64,000 bases of DNA from Algoriphagus oliviformis. GTDB lineage: Bacteria > Bacteroidota > Bacteroidia > Cytophagales > Cyclobacteriaceae. The notes beneath the pieces were generated by a model that saw nothing but the letters and a program-made list of their open reading frames with translations, ran no database searches and was not told where the DNA came from. Both the position numbers and the translations under genes were made by a program. Positions within the stretch are counted from its first letter, which is position 1. Every line of letters begins with the position of its first letter. Below, piece by piece: positions 37,921-48,293 of this stretch. The stretch is from assembly GCF_017254915.1 (NCBI RefSeq), contig NZ_JAFKCT010000001.1:1178001-1242000 (forward strand), written 5' to 3'.

Positions 37921-40041
37921 ATGGCAAGAGATTTAAGATTCACCAGAAACATCGGTATCGCTGCCCACATCGATGCCGGAAAGACCACCACCACCGAGCG
38001 TATCCTTTTTTATTCCGGCGTGAGCCACAAGATCGGTGAGGTGCACGATGGTGCAGCCACCATGGACTGGATGGCCCAGGAGCAGGAGAGAGGGATTACC
38101 ATCACTTCTGCCGCGACTACCGTATTCTGGAACTACAAAGATCAAAAATACAACGTCAATATCATCGATACTCCGGGACACGTTGACTTTACTGTTGAGG
38201 TTAACCGTTCCCTGAGAATCCTGGATGGTCTAGTTTTCCTGTTTAGTGCTGTTGACGGCGTAGAGCCGCAGTCAGAGACCAACTGGAGATTGGCTGATGG
38301 ATATAAAGTAGCCCGTATCGGTTTCGTAAACAAAATGGACCGTGCTGGTGCAAACTTCCTAGAGGTTTGCAAGCAAGTGAAGGAAATGCTCGGTTCCCAC
38401 GCCGTTCCTTTGCAATTGCCTATCGGTGCCGAAGACAAGTTCAAAGGGGTAGTTGATTTGATCAACAACCGTGCGATCACTTGGAACGAGCACGACATGG
38501 GAATGACTTACGAGGTTATTCCGATTCCTGAAGACATGCTTGACGAAGTGGCGCAGTGGAGAGAGCACCTGCTCGAGTCCGTGGCCGAATTCGACGAGAC
38601 CTTGATGGAGAAATATTTCGAAGATCCAGACTCTATCACTGAAGCCGAGATTTTGGCTGCTTTGAGACAGGCCACTATCGGTATGAAGGTAGTGCCTATG
38701 GTCTGCGGATCTTCCTTCAAAAACAAAGGCGTTCAGACCATGCTTGACCTGGTGATGGAATTGCTTCCGTCTCCACTGGACAAGGACGATATCATCGCCC
38801 ATGACCGTGAAGATGAAGAGAAAGAAGTCAGAATCGCCCCTGATGAGACTGAGCCATTCACTGGCCTTGCCTTCAAGATCGCTACTGACCCATTCGTAGG
38901 TCGTCTTTGCTTCGTAAGAGCTTACTCAGGTGTGCTTGAGTCAGGATCTTACATCTTCAACAGCCGATCTGGCAACAAGGAGCGTATCTCCCGAGTATTC
39001 CAGATGCACGCCAACAAGCAAAACCAAATCGAAAGACTGGTAGCCGGCGACATCGGAGCGGTAGTAGGCTTCAAGGACATCAAGACCGGAGATACCCTTT
39101 GCGACGAGAAGCGCAAGGTAGTGCTCGAGTCCATGATCTTCCCTGAGCCAGTGATCGGATACGCGATCGAGCCTAAGACTCAGGCCGACGTGGATAAGCT
39201 GGGTATGGCGATTGCCAAACTGGTGGAAGAAGATCCAACCCTTCAGGTAAATACGGATCAGGAAACTGGCCAGACTATCCTTAGAGGGATGGGTGAACTT
39301 CACCTGGAAATCATCATCGACCGTCTGAAGAGAGAATTCAAGGTTGAGATCAACCAAGGCGCTCCTCAGGTAGCTTACAAAGAGGCCTTGTTTGGCAACG
39401 TGGAGCACAAGGAAGTTTACAAAAAGCAGACTGGTGGTAAAGGTAAGTTCGCGGATATCGTGTTCGAACTTGGGCCAAAAGACGCTGATCCTGAGACTGG
39501 CGAGATCAAGCCAGGACTGGAGTTTGTGAACGGAATTGTCGGTGGTGTGATTCCAAAGGAATTCATCGCCCCAATCCAGAAAGGTTTCCAGGAAGCGATG
39601 AAAAACGGTCCTTTGGCAGGATATCCTATCGAGGCCATGAAAGTAAGATTGTTCCACGGATCCTACCACGACGTCGATTCCGATGCCCTTTCCTTCGAAT
39701 TGGCAGCCCGTATCGGCTTCAAGGAGGCCGCCAAGAAGTGTAAGCCACAGCTGCTCGAGCCGATCATGTCCGTAGACGTGGTGACTCCAGACGAATACAC
39801 AGGTCCAATCACTGGTGACTTGAACAGAAGAAGAGGTTTGATGAGAGGTATGGATACCAAGGGTACTTCCTCCGTGATCAAGGCCGCAGTTCCTTTGTCC
39901 GAGTTGTTTGGTTATGTGACTGACTTGAGAACAATCTCTTCCGGTAGAGCGACAGCGTCTTTGACCTTCTCTCACTATGAGCCTGTTCCAAGCAACATCG
40001 CCGAAGGTGTAATTGCTAAAGTAAAAGGTGAAAAAGCCTAA
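37921..40041 (+). CDS. fusA: Elongation factor G
   Basis: 706 residues. The G domain starts [23 protein letters not shown] (P-loop near 14-22), with [11 protein letters not shown], the DTPGHVDF and [10 protein letters not shown] motifs; then domains II-V ([20 protein letters not shown], and the domain IV tip region [25 protein letters not shown]). It drives translocation and, with RRF, ribosome recycling. Only one EF-G gene is seen here, in the classical place between rpsG and rpsJ. Confidence 0.99.
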   Translation: MARDLRFTRNIGIAAHIDAGKTTTTERILFYSGVSHKIGEVHDGAATMDWMAQEQERGITITSAATTVFWNYKDQKYNVNIIDTPGHVDFTVEVNRSLRILDGLVFLFSAVDGVEPQSETNWRLADGYKVARIGFVNKMDRAGANFLEVCKQVKEMLGSHAVPLQLPIGAEDKFKGVVDLINNRAITWNEHDMGMTYEVIPIPEDMLDEVAQWREHLLESVAEFDETLMEKYFEDPDSITEAEILAALRQATIGMKVVPMVCGSSFKNKGVQTMLDLVMELLPSPLDKDDIIAHDREDEEKEVRIAPDETEPFTGLAFKIATDPFVGRLCFVRAYSGVLESGSYIFNSRSGNKERISRVFQMHANKQNQIERLVAGDIGAVVGFKDIKTGDTLCDEKRKVVLESMIFPEPVIGYAIEPKTQADVDKLGMAIAKLVEEDPTLQVNTDQETGQTILRGMGELHLEIIIDRLKREFKVEINQGAPQVAYKEALFGNVEHKEVYKKQTGGKGKFADIVFELGPKDADPETGEIKPGLEFVNGIVGGVIPKEFIAPIQKGFQEAMKNGPLAGYPIEAMKVRLFHGSYHDVDSDALSFELAARIGFKEAAKKCKPQLLEPIMSVDVVTPDEYTGPITGDLNRRRGLMRGMDTKGTSSVIKAAVPLSELFGYVTDLRTISSGRATASLTFSHYEPVPSNIAEGVIAKVKGEKA

Positions 40042-40052
40042 TCTTCAAGAAA

Positions 40053-40358
40053 ATGAACCAGAAAATCAGAATAAAACTAAAATCATACGATCATAGCCTG
40101 GTGGATAAGTCATCAGAGAAGATCGTGAAGGCTGTCAAAGCCACTGGCGCGGTAGTAGTTGGTCCTATTCCATTGCCTACCAAAAAGGAGAAGTTTACCG
40201 TGTTGAAGTCCCCGCACGTAAACAAGAAAGCCAGAGACCAATACCAGCTCTGTACCTACAAGAGACTTGTAGACATCTACTCCAACTCTTCCAAGACTGT
40301 GGATGCCCTGATGAAGATCGAGCTTCCAAGCGGAGTGGACGTAGAAATCAAAGTCTGA
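40053..40358 (+). CDS. rpsJ: 30S ribosomal protein S10
   Basis: 101 residues. Conserved text: [62 protein letters not shown] in the usual order. S10 is a head protein and the NusB/NusG partner in antitermination. Here it ends the str unit, 11 bases after fusA, and is cut off from rplC by a terminator and a new promoter. Confidence 0.99.
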   Translation: MNQKIRIKLKSYDHSLVDKSSEKIVKAVKATGAVVVGPIPLPTKKEKFTVLKSPHVNKKARDQYQLCTYKRLVDIYSNSSKTVDALMKIELPSGVDVEIKV

Positions 40359-40380
40359 CGGTACCTGAGACTCCCTATCG

Positions 40381-40413
40381 AAAGGCCTGCAATCACTGCA
40401 GGTCTTTTGTTTT
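40381..40413 (+). terminator. Intrinsic terminator after rpsJ
   Basis: An 11-bp stem with one G-T pair (40381-40391 with 40397-40407), loop ATCAC, followed by TTTTGTTTTT-like sequence. It closes the str unit. Confidence 0.8.
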
Positions 40414-40443
40414 TGTGGCAATGGGTGAAAATTCCGTTGGAAA

Positions 40444-40470
40444 TCGGCTCGGGAAGGCGCCTTCAGCCGA
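40444..40470. other. Inverted-repeat element between rpsJ terminator and rplC promoter
   Basis: A 12-bp perfect palindrome GAAGGCGCCTTC (40453-40464) is flanked by the outer arms TCGGCT (40444-40449) and AGCCGA (40465-40470), with three unpaired bases on the left. It lies outside both the terminator and the promoter. It may be a second hairpin or a protein-binding site. Confidence 0.35.
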
Positions 40471-40511
40471 ATGAAATTTTTTCTAATTGTTTGAAAATAT
40501 TAGAGTTGGGA

Positions 40512-40542
40512 TTTGTTGCCGAATTTTATTTCAGTAACTTTG
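40512..40542 (+). promoter_or_regulatory. Promoter of the rplC-rplD-... (S10-like) unit
   Basis: TTTG (40512-40515), 19 bases, TAACTTTG (40535-40542), then CAGTCC. The ATG of rplC lies 62 bases after the -7 box, which leaves a leader of about 55 bases. Confidence 0.82.
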
Positions 40543-40604
40543 CAGTCCTTAAAAAGGGCCCAAGTGCGTAACGCCTTGTGGATTATCAAATTATCTTATC
40601 AAAG

Positions 40605-41237
40605 ATGTCTGGTATTATAGGTAAAAAAGTAGGAATGACTAGCATTTTCAGTGCCGATGGGCGTAACGTCGCATGCACGCTAATAGAAGCTGGTCCTTGC
40701 GTAGTGACGCAAGTAAAAAACGTTGAAACAGACGGGTACAACGCAGTGCAGTTGGCATTCGGTGAGCGCAAGGAGAAAAACACTCCTAAGCCTCTGATCG
40801 GTCATTTTAAAAAGGCCGGTACGACGCCAAAGCAGAAGGTTGTTGAGTTCCGTGACTTCCGGGTCGAGTTTGAAGGCCAGGTTGCTCTCGGAAAAACGGT
40901 GGCTGCCGGTGAGGTTTTCGTCGAAGGTGACTTCGTCGATGCGATCGGTACGTCAAAAGGTAAAGGCTTCCAGGGTGTAGTGAAGCGTCACGGTTTTGGT
41001 GGTGTGGGTGGACAAACTCACGGTCAGCACAACAGACAGAGACACCCAGGTTCCATCGGTGCGTGTTCTTGGCCATCAAGAGTATTCAAAGGCATGAGAA
41101 TGGCCGGAAGAACTGGTGGTGACAGAGTAAAAGTGATCAACCTGAGAGTGTTGAAAGTCTATCCTGAGCAAAACCTCCTGTTGGTTTCTGGTTCAGTGCC
41201 TGGTCCTAAAAACTCTTTCGTAATTCTTGAGAAATAA
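40605..41237 (+). CDS. rplC: 50S ribosomal protein L3
   Basis: 210 residues from the ATG at 40605 ([20 protein letters not shown]), the universal start context; a GTG nine codons upstream would add non-conserved residues. The central loop reaching the peptidyl-transferase centre ([21 protein letters not shown]) is intact. First gene of the S10-like unit. Confidence 0.98.
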   Translation: MSGIIGKKVGMTSIFSADGRNVACTLIEAGPCVVTQVKNVETDGYNAVQLAFGERKEKNTPKPLIGHFKKAGTTPKQKVVEFRDFRVEFEGQVALGKTVAAGEVFVEGDFVDAIGTSKGKGFQGVVKRHGFGGVGGQTHGQHNRQRHPGSIGACSWPSRVFKGMRMAGRTGGDRVKVINLRVLKVYPEQNLLLVSGSVPGPKNSFVILEK

Positions 41238-41240
41238 GCC

Positions 41241-41870
41241 ATGGAATTAGCAGTAATCAATCAAAAAGGACAAGATACAGGTAGAAAGGTGACTCTTTCT
41301 GACGAAATCTTCGCGATCGAGCCAAACGATAACGCAATCTACCTGGATGTGAAGCAGTACCTGGCTAACCAAAGACAGGGAACCCACAAATCAAAAGAGA
41401 GAAACGAAGTAGCGGGATCTACCAAGAAGATCAAGAAGCAAAAAGGTACCGGTGGTGCCCGTGCGGGATCTTTGAAGGCTCCCAACTTCCGTGGAGGTGG
41501 TAGAGTATTCGGCCCTAAGCCAAGAGACTACTCTTTCAAGCTCAATAAAAAAGTAAAGCAGTTGGCCCGTAAGTCGGCACTTTCTTACAAAGTGATCGAA
41601 AACAGCCTGGTGGTATTGGAAGACCTCGCATTCGACGCTCCAAAGACCAAAAACTACATCGCTTTGTTGAACGGACTTTCCCTGTCTGACAAGAAGACCC
41701 TCCTGGTGCTTCCTGAAGACAACAAGAACGTGTTCCTGTCCAGCAGAAACCTGCCCAAGGCGAAAGTGGTGACTGTAAATGATGTAAATACTTACCAACT
41801 CCTCAATGCTGACCATCTGGTGCTGTGCGAAGGATCTGTAAGTAAGTTGGAAACCATTTTAGCGAAATAA
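41241..41870 (+). CDS. rplD: 50S ribosomal protein L4
   Basis: 209 residues. The exit-tunnel loop region includes [36 protein letters not shown]. In gamma-proteobacteria L4 represses its own operon; whether it does so here cannot be told. It begins 3 bases after rplC. Confidence 0.99.
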   Translation: MELAVINQKGQDTGRKVTLSDEIFAIEPNDNAIYLDVKQYLANQRQGTHKSKERNEVAGSTKKIKKQKGTGGARAGSLKAPNFRGGGRVFGPKPRDYSFKLNKKVKQLARKSALSYKVIENSLVVLEDLAFDAPKTKNYIALLNGLSLSDKKTLLVLPEDNKNVFLSSRNLPKAKVVTVNDVNTYQLLNADHLVLCEGSVSKLETILAK

Positions 41871-41874
41871 GACA

Positions 41875-42162
41875 ATGGATATTCTAAAGCAGCCTTTGAT
41901 CACAGAGAAGATTTCTGCTGGCAACGAGAAGGGGGTCTACGGTTTCATCGTGGAAAAGACCGCCGACAAGCTCCAGATCAGAAATGCGGTGGAAAAAACC
42001 TATGGCGTGAAGGTGGTATCAGTACGTACCATCCGCTATGCTGCGAAGCATAAGACCCGCTACACCAAGAACAAAATCGTATCAGGCTTCACCAATGCTT
42101 TCAAGAAAGCAATCGTGCAAGTGGCCGATGGTGAGGTAATTGATTTTTACGGAGAAATTTAA
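41875..42162 (+). CDS. rplW: 50S ribosomal protein L23
   Basis: 95 residues, usual length. LKQPLITEKIS at the N-terminus and the loop KHKTRYTKNK are as in the family. L23 sits at the tunnel exit and docks trigger factor and SRP. Confidence 0.98.
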   Translation: MDILKQPLITEKISAGNEKGVYGFIVEKTADKLQIRNAVEKTYGVKVVSVRTIRYAAKHKTRYTKNKIVSGFTNAFKKAIVQVADGEVIDFYGEI

Positions 42163-42175
42163 TTGAATCAATATC

Positions 42176-43000
42176 ATGGCAATTAAAAAGTTGAAGCCTG
42201 TAACTCCAGGGACAAGATTCAGAGTGGCTCCCGCTTTTGACGAGATTACCAAGTCAAAGCCGGAAAAATCCCTCCTTGCACCCCTCAAGAAGTCAGGCGG
42301 ACGAAATAATACAGGCAAGATGACCGCACGCTACATCGGTGGTGGTCACAAGAGAAGACTCAGAATCGTAGACTTCAAAAGAAACAAGTTTGGCGTGCCT
42401 GCGACAGTGAAAGCTATCGAGTACGATCCAAACAGAACGGCACGTCTAGCCCTACTATACTACGCTGACGGAGCTAAGGCCTATATTATCGCCCCGGAAG
42501 GTCTGTCGGTAGGACAGACAGTGATTTCCGGCGAGCAGGTTGCTCCAGAAGTGGGCAACGCCATGCCGATGGCCAACATCCCGATGGGTACCATTGTACA
42601 CAACGTGGAGCTGAAGCCAGGTAAGGGTGGAGCCATGGCCAGAAGTGCCGGTGGATATGCACAGATCGTAGCCCGTGACCCTAGATATGTCACCGTAAAG
42701 CTTCCTTCTGGCGAAATGAGACTGGTACTCGGCGCATGTATGGCTACCATCGGTACCGTATCCAACGCTGACCACATGAACGTGGTACTAGGTAAGGCAG
42801 GTCGTAAGAGATGGCTTGGAGTAAGACCTCGTACCAGAGGTGTGGCGATGAACCCAGTAGATCACCCGATGGGTGGTGGTGAAGGCCGTTCTTCAGGTGG
42901 ACATCCTCGATCTCGCAAAGGTCTTCTTTCCAAAGGCAAGAAAACCAGATCACCTAAGAAGTATTCAAACAAGTTCATCATCAGCAAAAGATCTAAATAA
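42176..43000 (+). CDS. rplB: 50S ribosomal protein L2
   Basis: 274 residues. Carries the conserved rRNA-binding core and the [22 protein letters not shown] segment with the His implicated in peptidyl-transferase centre function, and a basic C-terminus. It starts 13 bases after rplW. Confidence 0.99.
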   Translation: MAIKKLKPVTPGTRFRVAPAFDEITKSKPEKSLLAPLKKSGGRNNTGKMTARYIGGGHKRRLRIVDFKRNKFGVPATVKAIEYDPNRTARLALLYYADGAKAYIIAPEGLSVGQTVISGEQVAPEVGNAMPMANIPMGTIVHNVELKPGKGGAMARSAGGYAQIVARDPRYVTVKLPSGEMRLVLGACMATIGTVSNADHMNVVLGKAGRKRWLGVRPRTRGVAMNPVDHPMGGGEGRSSGGHPRSRKGLLSKGKKTRSPKKYSNKFIISKRSK

Positions 43001-43002
43001 TT

Positions 43003-43281
43003 ATGGCACGTTCATTAAAAAAAGGTCCTTATATCGAGCACCATCTGGTGAAGAAAGTAGATGTCATGAACGAGTCAGGCAAGAAATCTGTCATCAAGAC
43101 TTGGTCAAGAAAATCTATGATTTCTCCGGATTTCGTAGGCCATACCTTCGCAGTGCATAACGGCAACAAGTTTATCCCGGTGTTTGTCACTGACAACATG
43201 GTAGGTCACAAGCTGGGTGAATTTGCTCCTACCAGAAACTTCCGTGGCCACATTGCTAAAAAAGATAAAGGAAAGAGATAA
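43003..43281 (+). CDS. rpsS: 30S ribosomal protein S19
   Basis: 92 residues. [15 protein letters not shown] at the start and [22 protein letters not shown] near the end are family hallmarks. It is a head protein that contacts S13. Two bases separate it from both neighbours. Confidence 0.99.
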   Translation: MARSLKKGPYIEHHLVKKVDVMNESGKKSVIKTWSRKSMISPDFVGHTFAVHNGNKFIPVFVTDNMVGHKLGEFAPTRNFRGHIAKKDKGKR

Positions 43282-43283
43282 TC

Positions 43284-43673
43284 ATGGAAGCAGTAGCAAG
43301 ATTAAAAAACGTTCCTACATCCCCGCGCAAGATGCGCCTTGTGGCTGACCTCGTGAGAGGCAAGCGAGTAGGATTGGCATTGAGTATCCTGAAATTCACT
43401 CCCAACCACGGAGCGATCAAATTGGAGAAACTTCTCCTTTCAGCGGTAGCCAACTGGCAGGCGAAAAATCCTGACGCGAAGCTTGAGGATGCTGACCTCT
43501 ACGTGAAGACCATCATGGTCGACGAAGGCAGATCCCTCAAGAGACTGAGACCCGCTCCCCAGGGACGTGGTCACCGAATCCGTAAAAGATCCAATCATGT
43601 AACCCTCGTAGTCGACGCGTTCGTAGCGGGAGACGTTACCGCTGATGTAGTTACAAACGAAAAGGCAAATTAA
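43284..43673 (+). CDS. rplV: 50S ribosomal protein L22
   Basis: 129 residues. The long tunnel-lining hairpin region ([32 protein letters not shown]) is complete, including the positions where macrolide resistance changes occur elsewhere. Confidence 0.99.
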   Translation: MEAVARLKNVPTSPRKMRLVADLVRGKRVGLALSILKFTPNHGAIKLEKLLLSAVANWQAKNPDAKLEDADLYVKTIMVDEGRSLKRLRPAPQGRGHRIRKRSNHVTLVVDAFVAGDVTADVVTNEKAN

Positions 43674-43681
43674 GAGAGACT

Positions 43682-44425
43682 ATGGGACAAAAGATTAACC
43701 CAATAGGATTTAGACTTGGTGTGGTCAAAGGCTGGGACTCCAACTGGTATGGTGGGAAGGACTTTGCCGAGAAGCTCGCCGAAGATCAGCAAATCCGTAA
43801 ATATGTCCTTGCCAGAATCCCCAAGGGAGGTATCGCCAAAGTGATCATCGAGCGTACGCTCAAGAGAATCACCCTGACGATCCACACAGCCCGTCCGGGA
43901 GTAGTGATTGGTAAAGGCGGAGCCGAAGTAGACAAGCTGAAAGAAGAGCTTAAGAAGATCACCAACAAGGACATCCAAATCAACATCTTCGAGATCAAGC
44001 GTCCGGAGCTGGATGCCAAGCTGGTCGGTGAGTCTATCGCACAGCAGCTTCAGGCTAGGATTTCCTTCAGAAGAGCGATGAAGCAAGCCATCGCGGCATC
44101 CATGAGAGTGGGAGCGGAAGGGATCAAAGTAAAACTTTCTGGTCGACTGGGCGGAGCCGAGATGGCACGTTCCGAGATGTACAAAGAAGGAAGAATTCCC
44201 CTTCACACCCTGAGAGCAGACATCGATTACGCACTTTCCGAAGCACTTACCGTGTACGGAATCATCGGAATCAAAGTCTGGATCTTCAAAGGTGAAGTGT
44301 ACGGAAAGAGAGACCTTTCTCCAAACCAAGGAGCAGCCAACGAGCCGAAAGGCCAGCGCTCCGCAGGCCCTAAGGGCGGTCGCGGTGACAGAGAAAACGG
44401 TCCAAGACGCAGAAATAAGAAATAA
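43682..44425 (+). CDS. rpsC: 30S ribosomal protein S3
   Basis: 247 residues, slightly long owing to a basic Gly/Arg-rich tail (GPRRRNKK). It starts [23 protein letters not shown] and has the KH motif [18 protein letters not shown]3 lines the mRNA entry tunnel. Confidence 0.99.
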   Translation: MGQKINPIGFRLGVVKGWDSNWYGGKDFAEKLAEDQQIRKYVLARIPKGGIAKVIIERTLKRITLTIHTARPGVVIGKGGAEVDKLKEELKKITNKDIQINIFEIKRPELDAKLVGESIAQQLQARISFRRAMKQAIAASMRVGAEGIKVKLSGRLGGAEMARSEMYKEGRIPLHTLRADIDYALSEALTVYGIIGIKVWIFKGEVYGKRDLSPNQGAANEPKGQRSAGPKGGRGDRENGPRRRNKK

Positions 44426-44452
44426 CTATTTTCACCGAATAAGTGAGAAATC

Positions 44453-44872
44453 ATGTTACAGCCGAAAAGAACGAAATTTAGGAAAATGCACAAGGGCCGT
44501 GTCAAAGGCCTTGCTACCAGAGGCGCTGAGCTCTCTTTTGGCAACTTTGGCATCAAATCCCTTGAGCCAGGATGGATTACTTCTCGCCAGATCGAGGCAG
44601 CACGTATTGCCATGACAAGAGCTATGAAGAGAGAAGGTCAGGTTTGGATCAGGATTTTCCCTGACAAGCCGATCACCAAGAAGCCCGCAGAGGTTCGTAT
44701 GGGTAAGGGTAAAGGTGCTCCAGAATACTGGGTGGCCGTTATCAAACCAGGTACTATCCTTTTCGAAGCTACAGGCGTGAGCCTGGAGACCGCTCAAGAG
44801 GCGTTGAGACTTGCGCAGCAGAAGCTACCCGTGAGTACCAGATTTGTTGTTCGTAGAGATTACGCAGAATAA
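44453..44872 (+). CDS. rplP: 50S ribosomal protein L16
   Basis: 139 residues. [16 protein letters not shown] at the start, and the [18 protein letters not shown] loop that reaches towards the A-site tRNA. Gap of 27 bases after rpsC, without a visible signal. Confidence 0.99.
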   Translation: MLQPKRTKFRKMHKGRVKGLATRGAELSFGNFGIKSLEPGWITSRQIEAARIAMTRAMKREGQVWIRIFPDKPITKKPAEVRMGKGKGAPEYWVAVIKPGTILFEATGVSLETAQEALRLAQQKLPVSTRFVVRRDYAE

Positions 44873-44881
44873 TCAGAAACT

Positions 44882-45064
44882 ATGAAAAATACTGAAATCA
44901 GATCACTTTCCGCAAGTGAGATCGCCGAGCGAATTGTCGCTGAGCAGGAGAATCTGAGCAAACTGAAGTTTGCCCACTCGATTTCTCCCATTGAGAATCC
45001 TAACAGAATCAGAGAAGCCAAGCGTCTGGTCGCAAGATTGAAGACTGCATTAGCTTCCAAATAA
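44882..45064 (+). CDS. rpmC: 50S ribosomal protein L29
   Basis: 60 residues. A two-helix protein near the tunnel exit. EIRSLSASEIAERIVAEQENLSKLKFAHSI and the C-terminal IREAKRLVARLKT helix match the family; gene order rplP-rpmC-rpsQ supports it. Confidence 0.97.
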   Translation: MKNTEIRSLSASEIAERIVAEQENLSKLKFAHSISPIENPNRIREAKRLVARLKTALASK

Positions 45065-45083
45065 CTAGCTAACAGAAAAGAAA

Positions 45084-45347
45084 ATGGCTACGATTGAGAG
45101 AAATCTTCGCAAAGAGAGAATTGGTAAGGTCGTAAGCAACAAAATGGACAAATCCGTCACCGTCGCTGTGGAACGTAGAGTGAAGCATGCCATTTACGGA
45201 AAGTTTGTTGCCAAGACTACCAAATTTATGGTTCATGACGAGAACAATGAGTGCCAGCCAGGCGACATTGTGAAAATCAGCGAAACTCGTCCGCTGAGCA
45301 AAAACAAGCGTTGGAGATTGGTTGAAATTATTGAAAGGGCTAAGTAA
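45084..45347 (+). CDS. rpsQ: 30S ribosomal protein S17
   Basis: 87 residues, OB-fold. [34 protein letters not shown] and the [26 protein letters not shown] segment are standard. It ends 2 bases before rplN. Confidence 0.98.
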   Translation: MATIERNLRKERIGKVVSNKMDKSVTVAVERRVKHAIYGKFVAKTTKFMVHDENNECQPGDIVKISETRPLSKNKRWRLVEIIERAK

Positions 45348-45349
45348 TC

Positions 45350-45718
45350 ATGATACAGCAAGAATCCAGACTAGGCGTTGCAGACAACTCAGGTGCTAAA
45401 GAAGTACTTGTGATCCGCGTATTGGGAGGAACTGGGAAGCGTTACGCTTCGATCGGTGATAAGGTAGTCGTGACTGTAAAGTCGGCCCTGTCTTCCAGCA
45501 ACATGAAAAAAGGTACCGTTTCCAAAGCGGTAATCGTTCGGACCAAAAAAGAGATCCGCCGCAAGGACGGCTCTTACATCCGATTTGAAGATAACGCTGC
45601 CGTGTTGTTGAACAACAACGATGAGCCAAGAGGTACCCGTATCTTCGGCCCAGTGGCCCGAGAGCTCAGAGAGAAGCAGTTTATGAAAATCATTTCCTTG
45701 GCCCCTGAAGTACTGTAA
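45350..45718 (+). CDS. rplN: 50S ribosomal protein L14
   Basis: 122 residues, the invariant length. [27 protein letters not shown] at the start and [28 protein letters not shown] at the end. It lies at the subunit interface. Confidence 0.99.
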   Translation: MIQQESRLGVADNSGAKEVLVIRVLGGTGKRYASIGDKVVVTVKSALSSSNMKKGTVSKAVIVRTKKEIRRKDGSYIRFEDNAAVLLNNNDEPRGTRIFGPVARELREKQFMKIISLAPEVL

Positions 45719-45720
45719 TC

Positions 45721-46062
45721 ATGGAAAGAAAGACCAAAAAGCAAAAGCTGCACATCAAGACCGGAGACACCGTGAAGGTGATCTCAGGAGATGACAAAGG
45801 AAAAACAGGGAAAGTCCTTTCTGTCGACACCGAGAAAAGCAGAGCTTATGTAGAGGGGATCAATATGATCACCAAACACGTGAAGCCTACTGCTGCCAAG
45901 CCACAAGGCGGCATCGAAAAGAAAGAAGCTGCACTGCACATCAGCAACCTGATGCTGGTAGATCCCAAAACCGGCGAAGCTACCCGTACCGGCCGCAAAG
46001 CAGGCGAAAACGGCAAACTAGTGAGATATTCAAAGAAAACCGGGGAGGTGATCAATGGCTAA
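45721..46062 (+). CDS. rplX: 50S ribosomal protein L24
   Basis: 113 residues with an N-terminal KOW motif ([22 protein letters not shown]). L24 starts assembly of the large subunit near the tunnel exit. Its last 8 bases overlap the start of rplE, suggesting coupled translation. Confidence 0.98.
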   Translation: MERKTKKQKLHIKTGDTVKVISGDDKGKTGKVLSVDTEKSRAYVEGINMITKHVKPTAAKPQGGIEKKEAALHISNLMLVDPKTGEATRTGRKAGENGKLVRYSKKTGEVING

Positions 46063-46615
46063 TCCAAGAATGAAAGAAAAGTACCTGAACGATATCGTTC
46101 CGGCTTTGAAAGAGAAATTCCAGTATTCTTCCGTCATGCAGGTTCCTGTATTGACCAAGATCGTCCTCAACAAGGGGATCGGAGCTGCGGTAGCTGACAA
46201 GAAGTTGGTAGACCAAGGTGTGGAAGAACTGTCCCTGATCACCGGCCAGAAGGCCGTGGCTACCAAGTCCAAGATCGCCGTCTCCAACTTTAAGCTGAGA
46301 GAAGGCATGCCTATCGGTGCCAAAGTGACCCTCAGAGGCGAGAAAATGTATGAGTTCCTGGATCGTCTCATGACAGTGGCCCTGCCACGTGTACGTGACT
46401 TCAAAGGAATCTCCGACAAAGGCTTTGACGGAAGAGGCAACTACACCCTGGGTGTGACCGAGCAGATTATCTTCCCTGAGATCTCCATCGAGAAGGTGAA
46501 CAGAATCTCCGGTATGGATATCACTTTCGTGACTTCTGCCAAAACCGACGAAGAGAGCTTCACCCTGCTGAAGGCTTTCGGTATGCCTTTCGTAAACAAA
46601 AACAAAGAAGAATAA
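46055..46615 (+). CDS. rplE: 50S ribosomal protein L5
   Basis: 186 residues. [31 protein letters not shown] and [18 protein letters not shown] are typical. L5 binds 5S rRNA and contacts P-site tRNA. It begins inside rplX (8-base overlap), the only coding overlap in the ribosomal block. Confidence 0.99.
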   Translation: MANPRMKEKYLNDIVPALKEKFQYSSVMQVPVLTKIVLNKGIGAAVADKKLVDQGVEELSLITGQKAVATKSKIAVSNFKLREGMPIGAKVTLRGEKMYEFLDRLMTVALPRVRDFKGISDKGFDGRGNYTLGVTEQIIFPEISIEKVNRISGMDITFVTSAKTDEESFTLLKAFGMPFVNKNKEE

Positions 46616-46617
46616 CC

Positions 46618-46887
46618 ATGGCAAAAGAATCCATCAAAGCTCGTGAGAGAAAAAGAGAGCGTCTGGTAGCCAAGTATGCCAAGAAGAGAGCCGAGCTGAA
46701 AGCTGCCGGCGACTACGAAGCACTTGACAAATTGCCAAAGAACGCTTCTCCCGTAAGACTTCACAACCGTTGCAAGCTGACCGGTAGACCCAAGGGCTAC
46801 ATGAGAAAGTTTGGTATCAACAGGGTAACCTTCAGGGAAATGGCCTCCGCAGGCAAGATTCCTGGAGTCACCAAGTCTAGCTGGTAA
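46618..46887 (+). CDS. rpsN: 30S ribosomal protein S14, zinc-free type
   Basis: 89 residues. This is the longer form without the paired CxxC zinc ligands: a single Cys is left in [29 protein letters not shown]. The form does not need zinc. It is the last gene before an internal promoter that starts the rpsH unit. Confidence 0.98.
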   Translation: MAKESIKARERKRERLVAKYAKKRAELKAAGDYEALDKLPKNASPVRLHNRCKLTGRPKGYMRKFGINRVTFREMASAGKIPGVTKSSW

Positions 46888-46901
46888 AAAAACGACAGTA
46901 G

Positions 46902-46932
46902 TTTTTATTATAGAAATCAATTCGTAACTTTG
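46902..46932 (+). promoter_or_regulatory. Internal promoter between rpsN and rpsH
   Basis: TTTT (46902-46905), 19 bases, TAACTTTG (46925-46932), then CACGCC, in the 81-base gap between rpsN and rpsH. The -7 box is perfect and the -33 box has one change. It would let rpsH to rplQ be transcribed separately from the S10 part. Confidence 0.65.
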
Positions 46933-46968
46933 CACGCCCAAAACGGGTGGAGCTAGACTATATATACC

Positions 46969-47364
46969 ATGACTGATCCAATAGCTGATTATCTGACCAG
47001 GTTGAGAAACGCCATCAAGGCCTCTCACCGAATCGTTGAGATACCTGCTTCTAACATCAAGAAGGAAATCACCAAAGTACTGCATGACAAAGGGTACATC
47101 CAGAACTACAAATTCGAACAGAATGGTCCTCAGGGCACCATCAAGATCGCGTTGAAGTTCAACCCCGTTACCAAGCAGAACGCGATCGTGAGCCTTGAGC
47201 GAGTTAGTACGCCAGGTTTGAGAAAGTATGCCAAGCATGATGAACTCCCCCGAGTCATCAATGGTCTGGGCATCGCAATCGTATCCACCTCCAAAGGTGT
47301 GATGACTGACAAAGAAGCCCGTACCGAAGGTATCGGTGGCGAAGTACTTTGCTACGTATATTAA
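46969..47364 (+). CDS. rpsH: 30S ribosomal protein S8
   Basis: 131 residues. MTDPIADYLTRLRNAIKASH at the start, and the rRNA-binding end with STSKGVMTDKEARTEGIGGEVLCYVY. S8 is a primary 16S-binding protein and, in E. coli, the spc-operon repressor. It has its own promoter here. Confidence 0.99.
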   Translation: MTDPIADYLTRLRNAIKASHRIVEIPASNIKKEITKVLHDKGYIQNYKFEQNGPQGTIKIALKFNPVTKQNAIVSLERVSTPGLRKYAKHDELPRVINGLGIAIVSTSKGVMTDKEARTEGIGGEVLCYVY

Positions 47365-47373
47365 TTTACTATC

Positions 47374-47931
47374 ATGTCTAGAATAGGTAAAAAACCAATA
47401 AATCTACCCAGCGGTGTTACTGTAGACGTGTCAGCTCACGGAACTGTCACTGTTAAAGGTCCAAAGGGTACACTGACTCAGGATGTGAATCCCGATATTC
47501 AGGTGAAAGTGGAAGGCAACGAGCTCGTTGTCTCAAGACCTACTGATTCCAAAAGACACAAGTCTATGCACGGACTTTACAGAGCATTGATCAACAACAT
47601 GGTGATCGGTGTTTCTGAAGGGTACAAGAAAGATCTTGAGCTTGTAGGGGTAGGTTACAAGGCTTCCAATCAGGGCCAGGTGCTGGAGTTGAGCTTAGGT
47701 TATTCTCACAGTATTTTCATGGCTTTGCCTCAGGAGATTTCTTTGACAACAGAAACTCCAAAAGGTAAAAACCCAATCATTACCCTGGAAGGAATCAATA
47801 AAGAATTGATCGGACAAGTAGCCGCTAAAATCAAATCTCTTCGTAAGGTTGAGCCTTACAAAGGTAAAGGTGTGCGCTTCGTTGGTGAGCAAGTTAGACG
47901 TAAGGCTGGTAAAACTGCCGGTAAAAAATAA
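47374..47931 (+). CDS. rplF: 50S ribosomal protein L6
   Basis: 185 residues, two L6 domains. MSRIGKKPINLPSGVTV at the start; PYKGKGVRFVGEQVRRKAGKTAGKK at the end. It lies near the factor-binding centre. Confidence 0.99.
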   Translation: MSRIGKKPINLPSGVTVDVSAHGTVTVKGPKGTLTQDVNPDIQVKVEGNELVVSRPTDSKRHKSMHGLYRALINNMVIGVSEGYKKDLELVGVGYKASNQGQVLELSLGYSHSIFMALPQEISLTTETPKGKNPIITLEGINKELIGQVAAKIKSLRKVEPYKGKGVRFVGEQVRRKAGKTAGKK

Positions 47932-47937
47932 TAGGTT

Positions 47938-48288
47938 ATGGCATTTAATAAGAATTCCAGAAGACTTAGAATCAAGCAGGGTATCAGAAGAAAGATCTCC
48001 GGTACCGATTCCAGACCACGTTTGTCCGTATTCAAGAGCAATACTGGCATCTATGCGCAATTGGTGGACGACCTTAAGGGTCAGACCGTGGCACAGGCCT
48101 CTTCCAAAGAGCTTGGCGCCAAAGCCAATACCAACGTAGGCGTTTCCAAAGAAGTAGGCAAAAAGCTTGCTGAAAGAGCCATCGCAAATGGCGTATCAGA
48201 AGTAGTTTTCGACAGAAACGGCTACTTGTATCATGGTAATGTAAAAGCTTTGGCCGACGGCGCCAGAGAAGGAGGCCTTAAATTCTAA
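47938..48288 (+). CDS. rplR: 50S ribosomal protein L18
   Basis: 116 residues. Basic N-terminus ([38 protein letters not shown]) and the end [26 protein letters not shown]. It binds 5S rRNA with L5. Confidence 0.99.
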   Translation: MAFNKNSRRLRIKQGIRRKISGTDSRPRLSVFKSNTGIYAQLVDDLKGQTVAQASSKELGAKANTNVGVSKEVGKKLAERAIANGVSEVVFDRNGYLYHGNVKALADGAREGGLKF

Positions 48289-48293
48289 TCGTT

